Shown here one piece after another: positions 52,087-59,756 of a stretch of DNA of 64,000 nucleotides (position 1 is the first letter of the stretch; each line of letters begins with the position of its first letter). Both the position numbers and the translations under genes were made by a program. The notes below the pieces were generated by a model. The model ran no database searches, was not told the DNA's origin, and saw nothing but the letters and a program-made list of their open reading frames with translations. This DNA is from Halostella pelagica (GTDB lineage Archaea > Halobacteriota > Halobacteria > Halobacteriales > Natronoarchaeaceae): the NCBI GenBank assembly GCA_005954745.1, contig CP040678.1, positions 1,860,001 through 1,924,000 of the forward strand, in the 5' to 3' direction.

Positions 52087-52127
52087 CAGTTACGACGAAC
52101 TCTTTAGGCCAGCCTAAAATAACTGAT
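52085..52127. promoter_or_regulatory. Metal-repressor-like operator with flanking inverted repeat
   Basis: TTTAGGCCAGCCTAAA (52103-52118) repeats the operator of the fbp unit with one central mismatched pair. It is framed by an outer inverted repeat, ATCAGTTA (52085-52092) and TAACTGAT (52120-52127). The TATA-like TTATTTTA read leftward overlaps its right arm. It controls the GT75-like gene that starts at 52086. Confidence 0.72.
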
Positions 52128-52176
52128 CATCTCGGGTCGACGCTTCCCGCGACGGACCGGCCGCGGAGAATCGGCC

Positions 52177-52818
52177 TTATCGGTCTTCGGGCAAGTCGTC
52201 GATGAGGACGACGGCTTCGCCCTCGATGACGTTTTTCTCCTGGTTCTCGTCGGTGATAATCGTCGACAGTCGGAACTGGTTGTCCCCCAGGTCCTCGATG
52301 ATTTCGACGGTCGCGGTTATCCGGTCACCGATGTTCACCGGCCCCGTAAACTCGAGGTCCTGCGATAGATAGATCGTCAGGCCGGGGAGTCGTGCCAGTG
52401 CAGCGCTGATGAGTCCGGACACGAGGGTCCCGTGTGCGATGCGTCCGCCGAACCGCGTCGTCTCGGCGAACTCTTCGTCGAGGTGGAGTCGGTTCGTATC
52501 TCCGCTCGCGCGTGCGAAATCGTGAACGTCGTCGTCGTCGACTTCCTTCGAGAAGCGTACCGTGTCGCCGACCGTGATGTCCGCGGCGTTCTCTACGGAG
52601 CGCTCGGACTCCCAATCGGCCTCGTCATATTCGACGGACGAAACGGATGCTGGCCGCCGGTTCGTCTCGTCGGCGTCGACCTTTCTGTCAGCGTCGAACG
52701 CTGTGAGGGCTGCAGTGTTAGCCGCCGCAGCACTCTTGAAAAACGAACCCGTCATCTGGGCCCACGCGTTCGTCATCGTCGACAGCGGGGTTGTCAATTC
52801 CTGCGAATGATCGCTCAT
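52177..52818 (-). CDS. MaoC-type (R)-enoyl-CoA hydratase, PhaJ-like
   Basis: A 213-residue protein from ATG 52818. The first 85 residues are a helical extension that includes MTNAWAQMTGSFFKSAAAANTAALTAFDADRK, a phasin-like segment. The hotdog hydratase follows: VGDTVRFSKEVDDDDVHDFARASGDTNRLHLDEEFAETTRFGGRIAHGTLVSGLISAALA, with the Asp/His catalytic pair in SGDTNRLHLD. (R)-specific hydratases feed (R)-3-hydroxyacyl-CoA into polyester synthesis. It is divergent from phaR, as in other haloarchaeal PHA loci. The N-terminal part might tether the enzyme to granules. Confidence 0.87.
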   Translation of the reverse strand: MSDHSQELTTPLSTMTNAWAQMTGSFFKSAAAANTAALTAFDADRKVDADETNRRPASVSSVEYDEADWESERSVENAADITVGDTVRFSKEVDDDDVHDFARASGDTNRLHLDEEFAETTRFGGRIAHGTLVSGLISAALARLPGLTIYLSQDLEFTGPVNIGDRITATVEIIEDLGDNQFRLSTIITDENQEKNVIEGEAVVLIDDLPEDR

Positions 52819-52958
52819 GGACAAATCCCCCTTTGCGGTTAACTGTTAAGACTTCTTTGGCTGTTCAGCACGATAATCAAACCGAAATACGACCCGATGG
52901 ATCCTACACGCGCCTTAACCCCCTCTCCGACGTAAGTCCACGTTCTATGGACACCATT

Positions 52959-52983
52959 GGTATTGGATGGTATCAGATGGTAT
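52959..52983 (+). promoter_or_regulatory. Three phased GGTAT repeats upstream of phaR
   Basis: GGTAT occurs at 52959, 52969 and 52979 with exact 10-bp spacing (TTGGTATTGG, ATGGTATCAG, ATGGTATTCAG), i.e. on one face of the helix. The site is 40-70 bases before phaR and 140 bases from the divergent maoC gene. It could bind PhaR or another regulator of the cluster. Confidence 0.45.
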
Positions 52984-53025
52984 TCAGCGGAACTCTTATG
53001 TAGAGTGGCGTAGTACGTACTGTCG

Positions 53026-53352
53026 ATGACGGAGGACGACGACGACCGCAACGGAATGCCCTGGTCGCCCGCCGCGTTCGCACGGCAGATGCAACAAGCG
53101 AGTGAACACGCCGCCGAATCCCAACAGGAACTGTTCGAGCAGTTCCTCTCGGCAAACGCCGGTGGAGTCTCCGGAGCGGCCGATCTCGGACCGATGAGCA
53201 TGGGAACGGCGACGTTCAAGACACGTGTCCAGAGCGGCGGCCGGATCAGCATTCCCGATGCAGAGCGCGAAGCCCTCGACATCCAGGAGGGCGACATCGT
53301 GCAGACAGTCGTCGTCCCCGTTAAACGCAACCGAAGTGATACCAATGAGTAA
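53026..53352 (+). CDS. phaR: PhaR: AbrB/SpoVT-type regulator of PHA granules
   Basis: A 108-residue protein. The N-terminal part (PWSPAAFARQMQQASEHAAESQQELFEQFLSANAG) is an amphipathic, phasin-like helix. Residues 62-102 (TFKTRVQSGGRISIPDAEREALDIQEGDIVQTVVVPV) form a swapped-hairpin AbrB/SpoVT DNA-binding domain with the usual GRISIP start. In Haloferax mediterranei a protein of this layout binds both granules and the phaRP promoter as a repressor. It overlaps phaP by 8 bases. Confidence 0.88.
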   Translation: MTEDDDDRNGMPWSPAAFARQMQQASEHAAESQQELFEQFLSANAGGVSGAADLGPMSMGTATFKTRVQSGGRISIPDAEREALDIQEGDIVQTVVVPVKRNRSDTNE

Positions 53353-53830
53353 CAACAACCCCATCCAGACCGCGTTCGAATTCCAGCGCACCGCCGTCGA
53401 ACAGACCCAGCAGGCCACCCACGACGCCGTCGAGGCACAGCGGACCGCGTTCCAGACGCTCGCCGAGAACCTCGACACCGTTCAGGCGCTCCAGAGCCAG
53501 ACCAACCAGATGAGCCAGGAAGCCGCCCACGCGTACCTCGACGCCGTCGAGGCCGCCGTCCCCGAGGACGCTGCGCCCGAAGACGCCGCGCAGTTCGACG
53601 ACCTGCGTCAGATGATCGACGACGGTTTCGAATCCGCCGACGAGGTTCAGGCTGACGCCTGGGACTCCTTCGACGACATCGTCGACGAAAGCGTCGCCGC
53701 GTTCGACGAGTACGCCGACAACTACACCGAAGCCGTCGACACCACCTTCGACACCTTCCTCGACGCTCACGAAGAGGTCGAGAACAACGTCGAGGGCGTC
53801 GCCGACGACTTCGACGTCGCGGCGAACTAG
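53345..53830 (+). CDS. phaP: PhaP: PHA granule phasin
   Basis: This 161-residue acidic, Gln/Ala-rich helical protein (FEFQRTAVEQTQQATHDAVEAQRTAFQTLAENLDTV onward) shows no Cys or Gly-rich loops. This matches haloarchaeal phasins, which coat PHA granules and control their size and number. The gene starts inside the last codons of phaR (8-base overlap) and precedes phaE by 38 bases. The short gap before phaE contains CCCTTTT but no clear terminator. Confidence 0.87.
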   Translation: MSNNNPIQTAFEFQRTAVEQTQQATHDAVEAQRTAFQTLAENLDTVQALQSQTNQMSQEAAHAYLDAVEAAVPEDAAPEDAAQFDDLRQMIDDGFESADEVQADAWDSFDDIVDESVAAFDEYADNYTEAVDTTFDTFLDAHEEVENNVEGVADDFDVAAN

Positions 53831-53868
53831 AAGCGACCCTTTTCACTGACGACCCCGTTCTTTCCAAC

Positions 53869-54417
53869 ATGACAGACTCATACACCCCCGATGCGGCCGC
53901 ACAGAACTGGAACAGCTTCGTCGAGCAGATGAACGAGCAGTTCATGGACGCCTTCGAGCAGAACGTCGAAGCGCAGGCCGAGTTCGTCGAATCCTGGACC
54001 GAGACGCTCGAAACGAGCATCGACGACGACGAGATGACGGAGGGCGTCAAAGGCTACGCCCGCGCCTACGAAGCCTGGATGGACGCCGCCCAGCAGATGG
54101 TCGACCGCGTCAACGACTCCGCACAGGGCGAGGACGTCGAGGTCGAAGAGTTCCGAGACATCTGGCTCAACACCGCCAACGAGGCGTTCAAGGAAGCGAT
54201 GAGTACGACGGCCTTCGCCGCCGCGACCGGCGAATCAGTGCAACAGGCGCTCGACATCCGCCAGCAGGCCGACGAGGCCGCCGAGTCCACGCTCCACGAC
54301 CTCGGCTTCGCCACCGAGGGCGATATCGTCGAGATAGGCGAGCGACTGGTCGAACTCGAACGCCGCCAGCACGCAGTCGAGCAGAAACTCGACCGCATCA
54401 TCGAGGAACTCGAATGA
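53869..54417 (+). CDS. phaE: PhaE: subunit of class III PHA synthase
   Basis: This 182-residue acidic helical protein is the haloarchaeal PhaE, which is much shorter than bacterial PhaE and forms the active synthase with PhaC. Seen in sequence: [70 protein letters not shown] and a C-terminal coiled coil [29 protein letters not shown]. Its stop overlaps the phaC start (ATGA), giving tight stoichiometric coupling. Confidence 0.87.
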   Translation: MTDSYTPDAAAQNWNSFVEQMNEQFMDAFEQNVEAQAEFVESWTETLETSIDDDEMTEGVKGYARAYEAWMDAAQQMVDRVNDSAQGEDVEVEEFRDIWLNTANEAFKEAMSTTAFAAATGESVQQALDIRQQADEAAESTLHDLGFATEGDIVEIGERLVELERRQHAVEQKLDRIIEELE

Positions 54418-55946
54418 TGAACCCCTACGCCGACGCGATCGATCTCCAGCGCAAAGCCTGGGAGAACGCCACCGAGGTCGTCGAGAAGGCGAGGTCTGCG
54501 CCCGAAGCGGGCGAAACGCTCTCCGACGTCGACGTCGGCCAGACGCCGAAGGAGGTCGTCTACGAGGAGAACAAGCTCAAGCTGTACCACTACGAGTCGA
54601 GGACCGAGGAGCAACACGACGTTCCGATCCTCATCGTGTACGCGCTGATCAACCGGCCGTACATCCTCGACCTCCAGCCCGACAGGTCGGTCGTCCAGAC
54701 GCTTTTGGACAACGGGTACGACGTCTACCTCATCGACTGGGGCGAGCCGTCGAAGATGGACGCCTCGCTCACGCTCGACGATTACGTGAACCGCTACATC
54801 GACAACTGCGTCGACGAGGTTCGCGACCGCTCCGGCCAAGACAGTATCAACATCCTCGGCTACTGCATGGGCGGTACGATGAGCGTCATGTACTCCGCGC
54901 TCCACCCCGAGAAGGTCCGTAACCTCGGGCTGATGGCCGCCGGTCTCTGTTTCGCAGGCGACGGCGGCGTCCTCGAACTGTGGGGTGCCGAGGACTACTA
55001 CGACCCGGAGAAGGTGACTGAAACGTTCGATAACGTCCCCGCGGAGTTCCTAGACGTCGGATTCGCGCTGATGGACCCGATAGCGAACGGTATCACGAAG
55101 TACGTCCGCCTCTACGAAAACATCGAGGACGAGGACTTCGTCGAGAACTTCGCCCGGATGGAGGAGTGGCTCGGCGACGGTATCGACGTCGCGGGCGAGA
55201 CGTACAACCAGTTCCTGAGCGACGTGTACCAGCAGAACAAGCTGTACGAGAACGAACTCTATCTGGACGGGAAACACGTCGACATCGACAACATCGAGAT
55301 GCCCGTGTTGCAGATAGTCGCCGAGTACGACCACCTTATCCCGCCGCAGGCCTCCAAACCGTTCAACGACGTCATCCCGAGCGACGACGTCACGACGATG
55401 GAGTTCCCGACAGGCCACATCGGGATGTCCGTCTCTTCGAGTTCGCACGCCGAACTCTGGCCCGACGTCTGCGAGTGGTTCGAGGAGCGCTCGCAGGTCG
55501 AGGAGGACCTCCCCGGCGAGGAGCGCTCAGACGAAGAGATAACGGAACTCGGCGAGGAAGACATTCAGGACGAACCCGCGGAACCGGGTGAGATGCACGT
55601 CGACGAGGAGGCCGTCGAGGAAGTCGTCGACGGCGAAGAGACAAGCGCCGAAGCGACGACCGACCCCGAGGAACCGGACGCCGCCCTCGCGGAGGACGTC
55701 GACAGAGACGAAACCGAGGCTGAGGACATCGCATCGGACGGTACACACGTCGAGTCGTCGTCGACTCTCGAAGACATTGAGGGCGTCGGCCCGTCCTACG
55801 CCGACGAACTCCGTGGGGCCGGCGTCGAGAGCGTCGCCGACCTCGCTGCGGCGGCTGTCGAGGACGTCGCTGCCGACGCGGCCGTGCCAGTTAGCAATCT
55901 CGAAGACTGGATCGATCAGGCACAGTCCCTGACCGACGGGCAGTAG
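54414..55946 (+). CDS. phaC: PhaC: class III PHA synthase with C-terminal HhH domain
   Basis: A 510-residue alpha/beta hydrolase polymerising (R)-3-hydroxyacyl-CoA. The lipase-like box GYCMGG puts the nucleophile at Cys151. Asp306 ([10 protein letters not shown]) and His335 (TGHIGMS) complete the triad. The core ends near residue 360. An acidic, disordered stretch (about 361-450) then leads to [32 protein letters not shown] (about 450-482), a helix-hairpin-helix domain of the kind that binds DNA or mediates contacts. Haloarchaeal PhaC enzymes carry C-terminal extensions, but an HhH there is notable. ATG 54414 or 54417 is the start. Confidence 0.93.
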   Translation: MMNPYADAIDLQRKAWENATEVVEKARSAPEAGETLSDVDVGQTPKEVVYEENKLKLYHYESRTEEQHDVPILIVYALINRPYILDLQPDRSVVQTLLDNGYDVYLIDWGEPSKMDASLTLDDYVNRYIDNCVDEVRDRSGQDSINILGYCMGGTMSVMYSALHPEKVRNLGLMAAGLCFAGDGGVLELWGAEDYYDPEKVTETFDNVPAEFLDVGFALMDPIANGITKYVRLYENIEDEDFVENFARMEEWLGDGIDVAGETYNQFLSDVYQQNKLYENELYLDGKHVDIDNIEMPVLQIVAEYDHLIPPQASKPFNDVIPSDDVTTMEFPTGHIGMSVSSSSHAELWPDVCEWFEERSQVEEDLPGEERSDEEITELGEEDIQDEPAEPGEMHVDEEAVEEVVDGEETSAEATTDPEEPDAALAEDVDRDETEAEDIASDGTHVESSSTLEDIEGVGPSYADELRGAGVESVADLAAAAVEDVAADAAVPVSNLEDWIDQAQSLTDGQ

Positions 55947-56077
55947 TTTCGCCTCATTTTTCGTCCCAGTTGGGGGAATCCTTATACGTAGACTGGTTGA
56001 CTGTGCAACTAGAGTCGGGCGTGGCCAGCGGTTTCGGACCGATTCGACCGACCTGGCCGCCCCTACCGTTTCCAACC

Positions 56078-56821
56078 ATGTCAATGGACGACCGCACGTG
56101 TTTGATCACTGGATCGGGGCGAGGAATCGGCCGCGGTATCGCTGAACATTTCGGCAAGGAGGGCGCGAACGTCGTCGTCAACTACCGCTCGTCCGAGGCG
56201 TCCGCGGTAGAGGCTGTCGACGCGATCAAGGAGTCCGGCGGCGACGCTATCGCCGTACAGGCGGACGTCACGGACCGCGACGATGTCGACGCGATGCGCG
56301 AGACCGTCCACGAGGCGTTCGGCTCCCTAGACGTGCTCGTAAACAACGCCGGCATCACCAAAGACACCCGCTTCACCAAGATGTCTCGCGACGAGTGGGA
56401 CCAGGTGATGAACGTCAACCTCGGCGGGACGTTCAACTGCACGCAGGCGTTTTACGACGACATCTGGAACGCCGACGAGGGCAGATTGATCAATATTTCT
56501 AGCATCGTCGGCAAGCAGGGCAACTTCGGACAGGCGAACTACGCCACCGCGAAAAGCGGCCTGTTCGGCTTTACGCGCACCATGGCGCTGGAACTTGCCA
56601 ACGGCGGCTCCACCGCGAACTGCGTCGCTCCCGGGTTCACGCGCACCGATATGTTAGAAACCGTTCCGGACGACGTTCAGGAGAAGATCATCGCCGAGAT
56701 CCCGCTCGGCCGCTTCGCTGAGATAGAGGACATCGCCGCCACGGTCTGTTTCCTCGCTGACGAGGATTCCTCGTACATCACCGGCGAGGTGCTCGACGTT
56801 AACGGCGGGATGGATCTGTAA
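56078..56821 (+). CDS. phaB: PhaB/FabG: acetoacetyl-CoA reductase
   Basis: A 247-residue short-chain dehydrogenase that should reduce 3-ketoacyl-CoA to (R)-3-hydroxyacyl-CoA with NADPH. LITGSGRGIGRGIAEHFGKEG is the TGxxxGxG cofactor loop, LDVLVNNAGITKDT the NNAG motif, INISSIVGKQGNFGQANYATAKSG the Ser/Tyr/Lys catalytic set, and VAPGFTRTDML closes the active site. ATG 56078 (MSMDDRTCLITG) is chosen over a frame 108 bases longer. A run of six T at 56828-56833 just after the stop may help termination. Confidence 0.92.
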   Translation: MSMDDRTCLITGSGRGIGRGIAEHFGKEGANVVVNYRSSEASAVEAVDAIKESGGDAIAVQADVTDRDDVDAMRETVHEAFGSLDVLVNNAGITKDTRFTKMSRDEWDQVMNVNLGGTFNCTQAFYDDIWNADEGRLINISSIVGKQGNFGQANYATAKSGLFGFTRTMALELANGGSTANCVAPGFTRTDMLETVPDDVQEKIIAEIPLGRFAEIEDIAATVCFLADEDSSYITGEVLDVNGGMDL

Positions 56822-57061
56822 CACGACTTTTTTCGCGCTCGGGTGCGGCTTCGGTGCATCACTCGCGCAAAAAATGTCGAGCAAAAGAGACCGCTCGTTC
56901 GCTACACTCACTCGCGGATCCACTGCTCGATGACGGCCTGCCCTCCCCCGAGTCGCACGGCACTCGGCCCACCGCCTCGCGCCGCGCTCCCGGCCCGTTC
57001 TCTTCTTTCATATCTTTCTTTCATATCTAGCTGTTCCGCGAACGTCTGCGCCATCACCGAC

Positions 57062-57069
57062 ATATAAAT
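57062..57069 (+). promoter_or_regulatory. TATA box of the ketothiolase operon
   Basis: ATATAAAT has its centre about 27 bases from ATG 57093, giving a leaderless start. Two tandem copies of the 13-mer TTCTTTCATATCT (57003-57028) lie about 35 bases further upstream. The intervening 56822-57002 stretch holds no gene that I can support. Confidence 0.6.
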
Positions 57070-57092
57070 CATTGCCCCGTGAGCGTTCGTGT

Positions 57093-58244
57093 ATGGAACG
57101 CGTAGCGATAATCGGCGCGTCGATGACCCAGTTCGGGCAACGCGACGCCTGGATCCGCGAGTTGCTCGCGCAGGCGGGGGAAGCGTGTCTGGACGACGCG
57201 GGGGTCGAGGGCGACGACCTCGACCATCTGTACGTGTCGAACATGGCGAGCGGGGAGTTCGAGGGGATGACTGGCGTCCCGAACGCCCTCGCTCACGACC
57301 TCGGTGCGATGCCCGCCTACACCCAGCGTGTCGACCAGACGAGTTCCAGCGGCGGCGCGGGAACCTACGCCGCCTGGCAGTCGGTCGCAAGCGGCGCGAG
57401 CGACCTCACCATGCTCGTCGGCGGGGAGAAGATGACCCACAAGACAACGGCGGAGGCGACCGACGTCATCGCGTCGCTGACCCACCCGGTCGAGTACAAA
57501 CACGGCGTTACGCTCCCGAGTTTCGCCGGGATGACCGCGCGACACTACCTGGAGAAGTACGACGCGCCGCGCGAATCTCTGGCCAAGGTCGCCGTCAAGA
57601 ACCACGAGAACGGCCTCGACAATCCGCACGCGCAGTTCCGGAAGGAGGTCGACCTGGAGACGGTTCTGGAGTCGCCGATCATCGCCGACCCGCTCCGTCT
57701 CTACGACTTCTGTCCGATCACGGACGGCAGCGCCGCTCTCTTGCTCTGTCCCGAGTCCGTCGCGGCGGAGTACACCGACGACTACTCCGTCATTACCGGC
57801 GTCGCGGGCGCGACTGACACCCACGTCGTCCACGAACGCGACGACCCGACGACGATGGGCGGCGTCGTCGAGAGCGGGCGAGAGGCTTACGAGATGGCTG
57901 GCCGCGACCCGGAGGATATCGACGTTGCGGAACTCCACGACATGTTCACCATCCTGGAGTTCCTCCAGATGGAGGGGCTCGGCTTCGCCGAACCGGGCGA
58001 GGCGTGGACGGCGGTCGAGGCGGGGGAAACGGAGAAAAACGGCGAACTCCCGATCAACACCTCGGGTGGGCTGAAGTCGAAGGGCCATCCGCTCGGTGCC
58101 AGCGGCGTCGCACAGATATACGAGATACACAAGCAGATGACCGGCAACGCCGGACCGCGGCAGGTCGAGGCTGACGTGGGTCTCGCCTGCAACGTCGGCG
58201 GGTTCGGCAACTGCGTCACCACGACTATTCTGGAGCAAGCATGA
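57093..58244 (+). CDS. Beta-ketothiolase large subunit (BktB-alpha-like, Ser nucleophile)
   Basis: This 383-residue thiolase condenses acyl-CoA units to 3-ketoacyl-CoA for PHA synthesis. It has an SCP2-thiolase-like fold: VAIIGASMTQFG, MLVGGEKMTH, VAELHDMFTILEFLQMEGLG and INTSGGLKSKGHPLGASGVAQIYEI (catalytic His in KGHP). At the nucleophile position, where thiolases have Cys (C-S-S-G), it reads TSSSGGAGTY, with Ser84 in place of Cys. A Ser-type thiolase is reported for Haloferax mediterranei BktB. Its stop overlaps the start of the small subunit (ATGA). Confidence 0.88.
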   Translation: MERVAIIGASMTQFGQRDAWIRELLAQAGEACLDDAGVEGDDLDHLYVSNMASGEFEGMTGVPNALAHDLGAMPAYTQRVDQTSSSGGAGTYAAWQSVASGASDLTMLVGGEKMTHKTTAEATDVIASLTHPVEYKHGVTLPSFAGMTARHYLEKYDAPRESLAKVAVKNHENGLDNPHAQFRKEVDLETVLESPIIADPLRLYDFCPITDGSAALLLCPESVAAEYTDDYSVITGVAGATDTHVVHERDDPTTMGGVVESGREAYEMAGRDPEDIDVAELHDMFTILEFLQMEGLGFAEPGEAWTAVEAGETEKNGELPINTSGGLKSKGHPLGASGVAQIYEIHKQMTGNAGPRQVEADVGLACNVGGFGNCVTTTILEQA

Positions 58245-58603
58245 GCCTGAACGCACACCGCTGTCCGAACAGCCACGTAACGTATCCGGGCCACACTCGC
58301 TGCCCGGAGTGCGGCGAGAAACAGGTCGAGACGGTCGACCTCAGCGACCGAACTGCGGAGGTCGTCACGTGGACGAAAAGCACCGCGACGCCGCCGGGCG
58401 TCCGCGAACCCAACACGCTCGCTATCGTCGAGTTCGAACTGGACGACGATTCCGTCCGCGCGCTCGGCGGGGCGACGACGGACGAGATAGAGACCGGCGA
58501 TACGGTCGAACCCGTCTACGTCGACGAGGTCCGCGACCCCGACGCAGGCATCCGGGAGCCGGAGAGCCAGGAGTGGGACGGGTATCGCTTTGAACCGGTC
58601 TGA
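58241..58603 (+). CDS. Beta-ketothiolase small subunit: Zn-ribbon/OB-fold (DUF35)
   Basis: A 120-residue protein. The N-terminal rubredoxin-like ribbon CPNSHVTYPGHTRCPECGEKQ supplies three Cys plus His for zinc. The OB-fold follows (AEVVTWTKSTATPPGVREPNTLAIVEFELDDDSVRALGG, TGDTVEPVYVDEVRD). DUF35 proteins pair with SCP2-type thiolases, and the haloarchaeal ketothiolase needs both subunits. It overlaps the large-subunit gene by 4 bases. The last codons and stop form the first terminator hairpin of this island. Confidence 0.9.
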   Translation: MSLNAHRCPNSHVTYPGHTRCPECGEKQVETVDLSDRTAEVVTWTKSTATPPGVREPNTLAIVEFELDDDSVRALGGATTDEIETGDTVEPVYVDEVRDPDAGIREPESQEWDGYRFEPV

Positions 58604-58618
58604 GGACCGTTTTATCGG
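58592..58618 (+). terminator. Terminator copy 1, stop codon in the loop
   Basis: GAACCGGTCTGAGGACCG followed by TTTTATCGG: stem CGGTC/GACCG, loop TGAG containing the ketothiolase small-subunit TGA stop, then a T run. This fits an intrinsic terminator. Confidence 0.65.
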
Positions 58619-58648
58619 TTCTTTCACGGTTCAAAGCGAGTCAGGTTC

Positions 58649-58675
58649 GAACCGGTCTGAGGACCGTTTTATCGG
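58649..58675 (+). terminator. Terminator copy 2 (27-bp perfect direct repeat)
   Basis: The identical 27 bases recur 57 bases downstream of copy 1, and the stretch TTCGAACCGGTCTGA again encodes Phe-Glu-Pro-Val-stop. It lies just beyond the 3' end of the convergent HTH gene. It looks like a tandem duplication of the gene end. Confidence 0.65.
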
Positions 58676-58683
58676 ATCTCTCT

Positions 58684-59583
58684 TCACCGGTCGGTGGTGT
58701 GACGCTGCACGTTTCGAACCGTCGCGTCCGGCGCGATTTCGGCGGTGATGGTTTCGCCCTCGTGCGCGAAGATGATCTCCACCCTCGGCGGGTCGTTCGC
58801 GACGATCTGCGAGTCGAAGCGGTCGAGGCGACTCCACGCTCGGGACGGGTGCCCGGAGAGCAGGTCAAGGCCGTGGTCCAAGAAGAAGCCCTCCACCTCA
58901 GGATGATGGGTCACCAGGGTCGAACCGGAGAACCGCATTCCCCCGCCGCACTGCCGGCATTCGAAGGTGATCTGTGTGGGCTTCGGGTCGGACTCAGTAC
59001 CGCCGGGAAGCCGTTCGAGTCTCCCGTCCACGCGGCCCGCACAGACGTGACAGAACCTGGCGGTGGTCTGTTGGACGAGGTGACGTAGCCACCGCGCGAA
59101 CGCCGCCGGGAGTTCGTCGCGGTCGAACTGGTCGAGACTCCCTGGCGGGAACGGGAACACGGCACCCTTCTCGCACGCTCGACAGTGAATGCGAGCGTGT
59201 TCTCTGAAGTACTCGGCGACCATCGCGCCGCCGCACAGAAGGCAGTCCCAGTCCAGCGGGATCGCGTCGACAGTCGCGTCAGCGGTGTAGGTTCCCGCGA
59301 GCATCGCACCGACTATCTGCTCGCCGGCGTGCGTGAGTTCGTAGTCGCCGTCTTTCCTGACGAAAGAGCCGAGTAGCTTCTCCAGGTGGTAGTTGAAGTT
59401 CCCGCTATCGTCGATGTCCGCCCGCTCCCGGAGTTCCGAGAACGACAGCTGTTTCTCGGGCGTTTCGCCGAGCACGCGGAGTATTTCGATGCGCACGCCG
59501 TTCCCGAGCAGGCCGAACACGTCCTCCGGCGACCGCCGTTCGACGGTCACAGAGTCGTCTTCGGCCGGCGGTTCGTCGAACAT
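58684..59583 (-). CDS. ArsR-type winged-helix and zinc-ribbon protein (DUF7351-like)
   Basis: A 299-residue protein from ATG 59583 (MFDEPPAEDDSV). Residues 17-100 form a winged helix: DVFGLLGNGVRIEILRVLGE, LSFSELRERADIDDSGNFNYHLEKLLGSFV. Residues 115-230 carry two zinc-ribbon-like Cys pairs (CLLCGG...CRACEKG and CHVCAG...CRQCGGG). The remaining part is beta-rich. I recall this domain set as a haloarchaeal DUF7351 regulator. The gene is divergent from the ABC exporter operon with a 173-bp gap that includes TTATATTTTACAG. A regulatory link to the exporter is plausible. Confidence 0.8.
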   Translation of the reverse strand: MFDEPPAEDDSVTVERRSPEDVFGLLGNGVRIEILRVLGETPEKQLSFSELRERADIDDSGNFNYHLEKLLGSFVRKDGDYELTHAGEQIVGAMLAGTYTADATVDAIPLDWDCLLCGGAMVAEYFREHARIHCRACEKGAVFPFPPGSLDQFDRDELPAAFARWLRHLVQQTTARFCHVCAGRVDGRLERLPGGTESDPKPTQITFECRQCGGGMRFSGSTLVTHHPEVEGFFLDHGLDLLSGHPSRAWSRLDRFDSQIVANDPPRVEIIFAHEGETITAEIAPDATVRNVQRHTTDR

Positions 59584-59756
59584 GTTCCAGTTCTCAGCCC
59601 TGCCGATAATCAATCTGTGGTGAGGGGGCCGAAGGTCGGTCGCGGAGAACGCAACGCCAGTGCAGACGGCCATAGTTGTATTATATTTTACAGTAACGCT
59701 CTACAGATTACGTTTATCTCGATGCAGTCGCTGTATCGGAACCACCCTTCGCAGAT

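Noticed and set aside
56908-57390. Leftward frame over the thiolase start ending VIEQWIRE, seemingly protein-like
   Set aside because: It is Arg/Gly-rich and overlaps the well-supported ketothiolase promoter and N-terminus. It may be a relic, but I cannot support a gene.
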